Source of the DNA: Rhizobium sp. NXC14
Lineage (GTDB): Bacteria; Pseudomonadota; Alphaproteobacteria; Rhizobiales; Rhizobiaceae
Reading direction: 5' to 3'
NCBI RefSeq assembly: GCF_002117485.1
Contig: NZ_CP021033.1
Coordinates: 62,001-126,000, forward strand
Length of the DNA stretch: 64,000 nucleotides
Shown here: positions 63,408 through 64,000 of the stretch, in pieces
Position numbering within the stretch: the first letter of the stretch is position 1
Layout of the letters: every line of letters starts with the position of its first letter
Program-made: the position numbers and the translations under genes
Notes under the pieces: model-generated
Databases searched by the model: none
What the model saw: only the letters and a program-made list of their open reading frames with translations
What the model was told of the DNA's origin: nothing

Positions 63408-64000
63408 ATGCCTGAAAATACCCCCACTGAGACGCCACGCTCGAGATGGTTCTTGGTGCCGATGCAGGCGCTCGTCGCCCCTCTGCTGGCCATGCCGCGT
63501 GCTGCCAAACGCGCTCTCGCCTTGCTGGTGGATTCCGGTCTTTGTGTCCTGACGATCTGGCTGGCCTATTGCTTTCGTCTGAACGAATGGACGGTGCTAA
63601 CTGGCGTGCAGTGGTTACCGGTGTTCGTTTCCTTGTGCATGGCGCTTCCCATCTTCATCGTCATGGGCATGTATCGGGCGATCTTCCGTTATGCCAACAT
63701 GGCCGCTTTCATTGCCGTTCTAAAAGCAATTGCGATTTACGGCGTCGCCTTCATGACGATGTTTACGGCGCTCAGCGTCCCGGGCGTTCCGAGAACCGTC
63801 GGCATTCTCCAGCCCTTCCTGCTGCTGATTGCGATCGGCCTGTCACGGTTGGGCATCCGCTATTGGCTCGGGGATACCTATCAGCGTATTCTTCACCAGA
63901 ATACGCTCGATAAGGTGCTGATCTATGGGGCGGGAAATGCCGGGAGGCAACTCGCCGGCGCTCTGACGAACAGCGCCGAACTCAATGTCGTCGGCTACCT
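63408..64000 (+). CDS. CapD/PglF-like nucleoside-diphosphate-sugar dehydratase (partial)
   Basis: The first 197 codons, cut by the window edge. Five hydrophobic stretches (about 35-58, 72-90, 96-115, 120-138 and 142-160) are followed by the start of a Rossmann domain (LIYGAGNAGRQLAGAL, NAD-binding GxGxxG). This is the layout of membrane-anchored UDP-GlcNAc 4,6-dehydratases (PglF, WbpM, CapD). The ATG at 63408 follows GGAAGC. Together with the sugar transferase it marks a surface-polysaccharide locus continuing beyond the window. Confidence 0.85.
   Translation, partial: MPENTPTETPRSRWFLVPMQALVAPLLAMPRAAKRALALLVDSGLCVLTIWLAYCFRLNEWTVLTGVQWLPVFVSLCMALPIFIVMGMYRAIFRYANMAAFIAVLKAIAIYGVAFMTMFTALSVPGVPRTVGILQPFLLLIAIGLSRLGIRYWLGDTYQRILHQNTLDKVLIYGAGNAGRQLAGALTNSAELNVVGY

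Overview
The window looks like DNA from an alphaproteobacterium of the Rhizobiaceae, most likely Rhizobium. This rests on high GC, dense ABC/TRAP sugar-acid uptake operons, a CsgH-type curli gene set, an HWE-type histidine kinase and a PrsDE-like type I secretion locus. No rRNA, tRNA, replication origin or CRISPR array was seen. The mixture of catabolic operons, toxin-antitoxin genes and decayed genes fits a secondary replicon or an accessory chromosomal region, but this cannot be decided from the sequence.

Layout. 0.1-3.1 kb: TRAP transporter membrane subunits plus an L-idonate/polyol-type zinc dehydrogenase. 3.2-4.7 kb: two curlin-repeat proteins flanking a CsgH-like amyloid inhibitor. 4.9-6.5 kb: a hydrolase and a small haem-oxidase-like membrane protein. 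7.1-16.6 kb: a detoxification-type cluster (alpha/beta hydrolase, ChaC-like protein, LysR regulator, ring-cleaving dioxygenase, isochorismatase-fold hydrolase, XapX protein, Tat-exported amidohydrolase, DoxX, MFS exporter). Four promoter regions in it share one ~30-bp motif, two GCAAT boxes exactly 23 bp apart, which probably defines the LysR regulon. 16.7-20.7 kb: a second LysR with a divergent MFS efflux gene. 20.8-27.7 kb: signalling and housekeeping genes (diguanylate cyclase, HWE kinase with single-domain receiver, phosphoesterase, DUF1206, Nudix).

27.7-36.9 kb: LacI regulator, D-erythronate dehydrogenase-like and SDR enzymes with a complete sugar ABC importer, then a convergent cupin/SDR pair. 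37.3-39.4 kb: ParDE bracketed by an 18-bp direct repeat, and a PIN-domain toxin-like gene. 40.3-53.4 kb: the most notable locus, an apparent five-gene operon with a 4-TM protein, a 2766-residue RTX protein built from two families of tandem modules (420-bp and 435-bp periods), a type I ABC exporter, an HlyD-type adaptor and an acyltransferase. It could be a secreted adhesin or an RTX bacteriocin with a companion membrane protein. 53.4-55.5 kb is a gene graveyard (C5-methyltransferase and GNAT remnants) plus a 19-residue lipopeptide ORF.

56.0-61.7 kb: a second sugar(-acid) operon with a frameshifted DHDPS-family aldolase, GntR regulator, binding protein, two permeases and a PfkB kinase, but no ATPase. 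61.8-62.7 kb: remnants of a ParA-like ATPase and another protein. 62.7 kb to the end: the start of a surface polysaccharide cluster (undecaprenyl-phosphate sugar transferase and a CapD/PglF-like epimerase that runs off the window).
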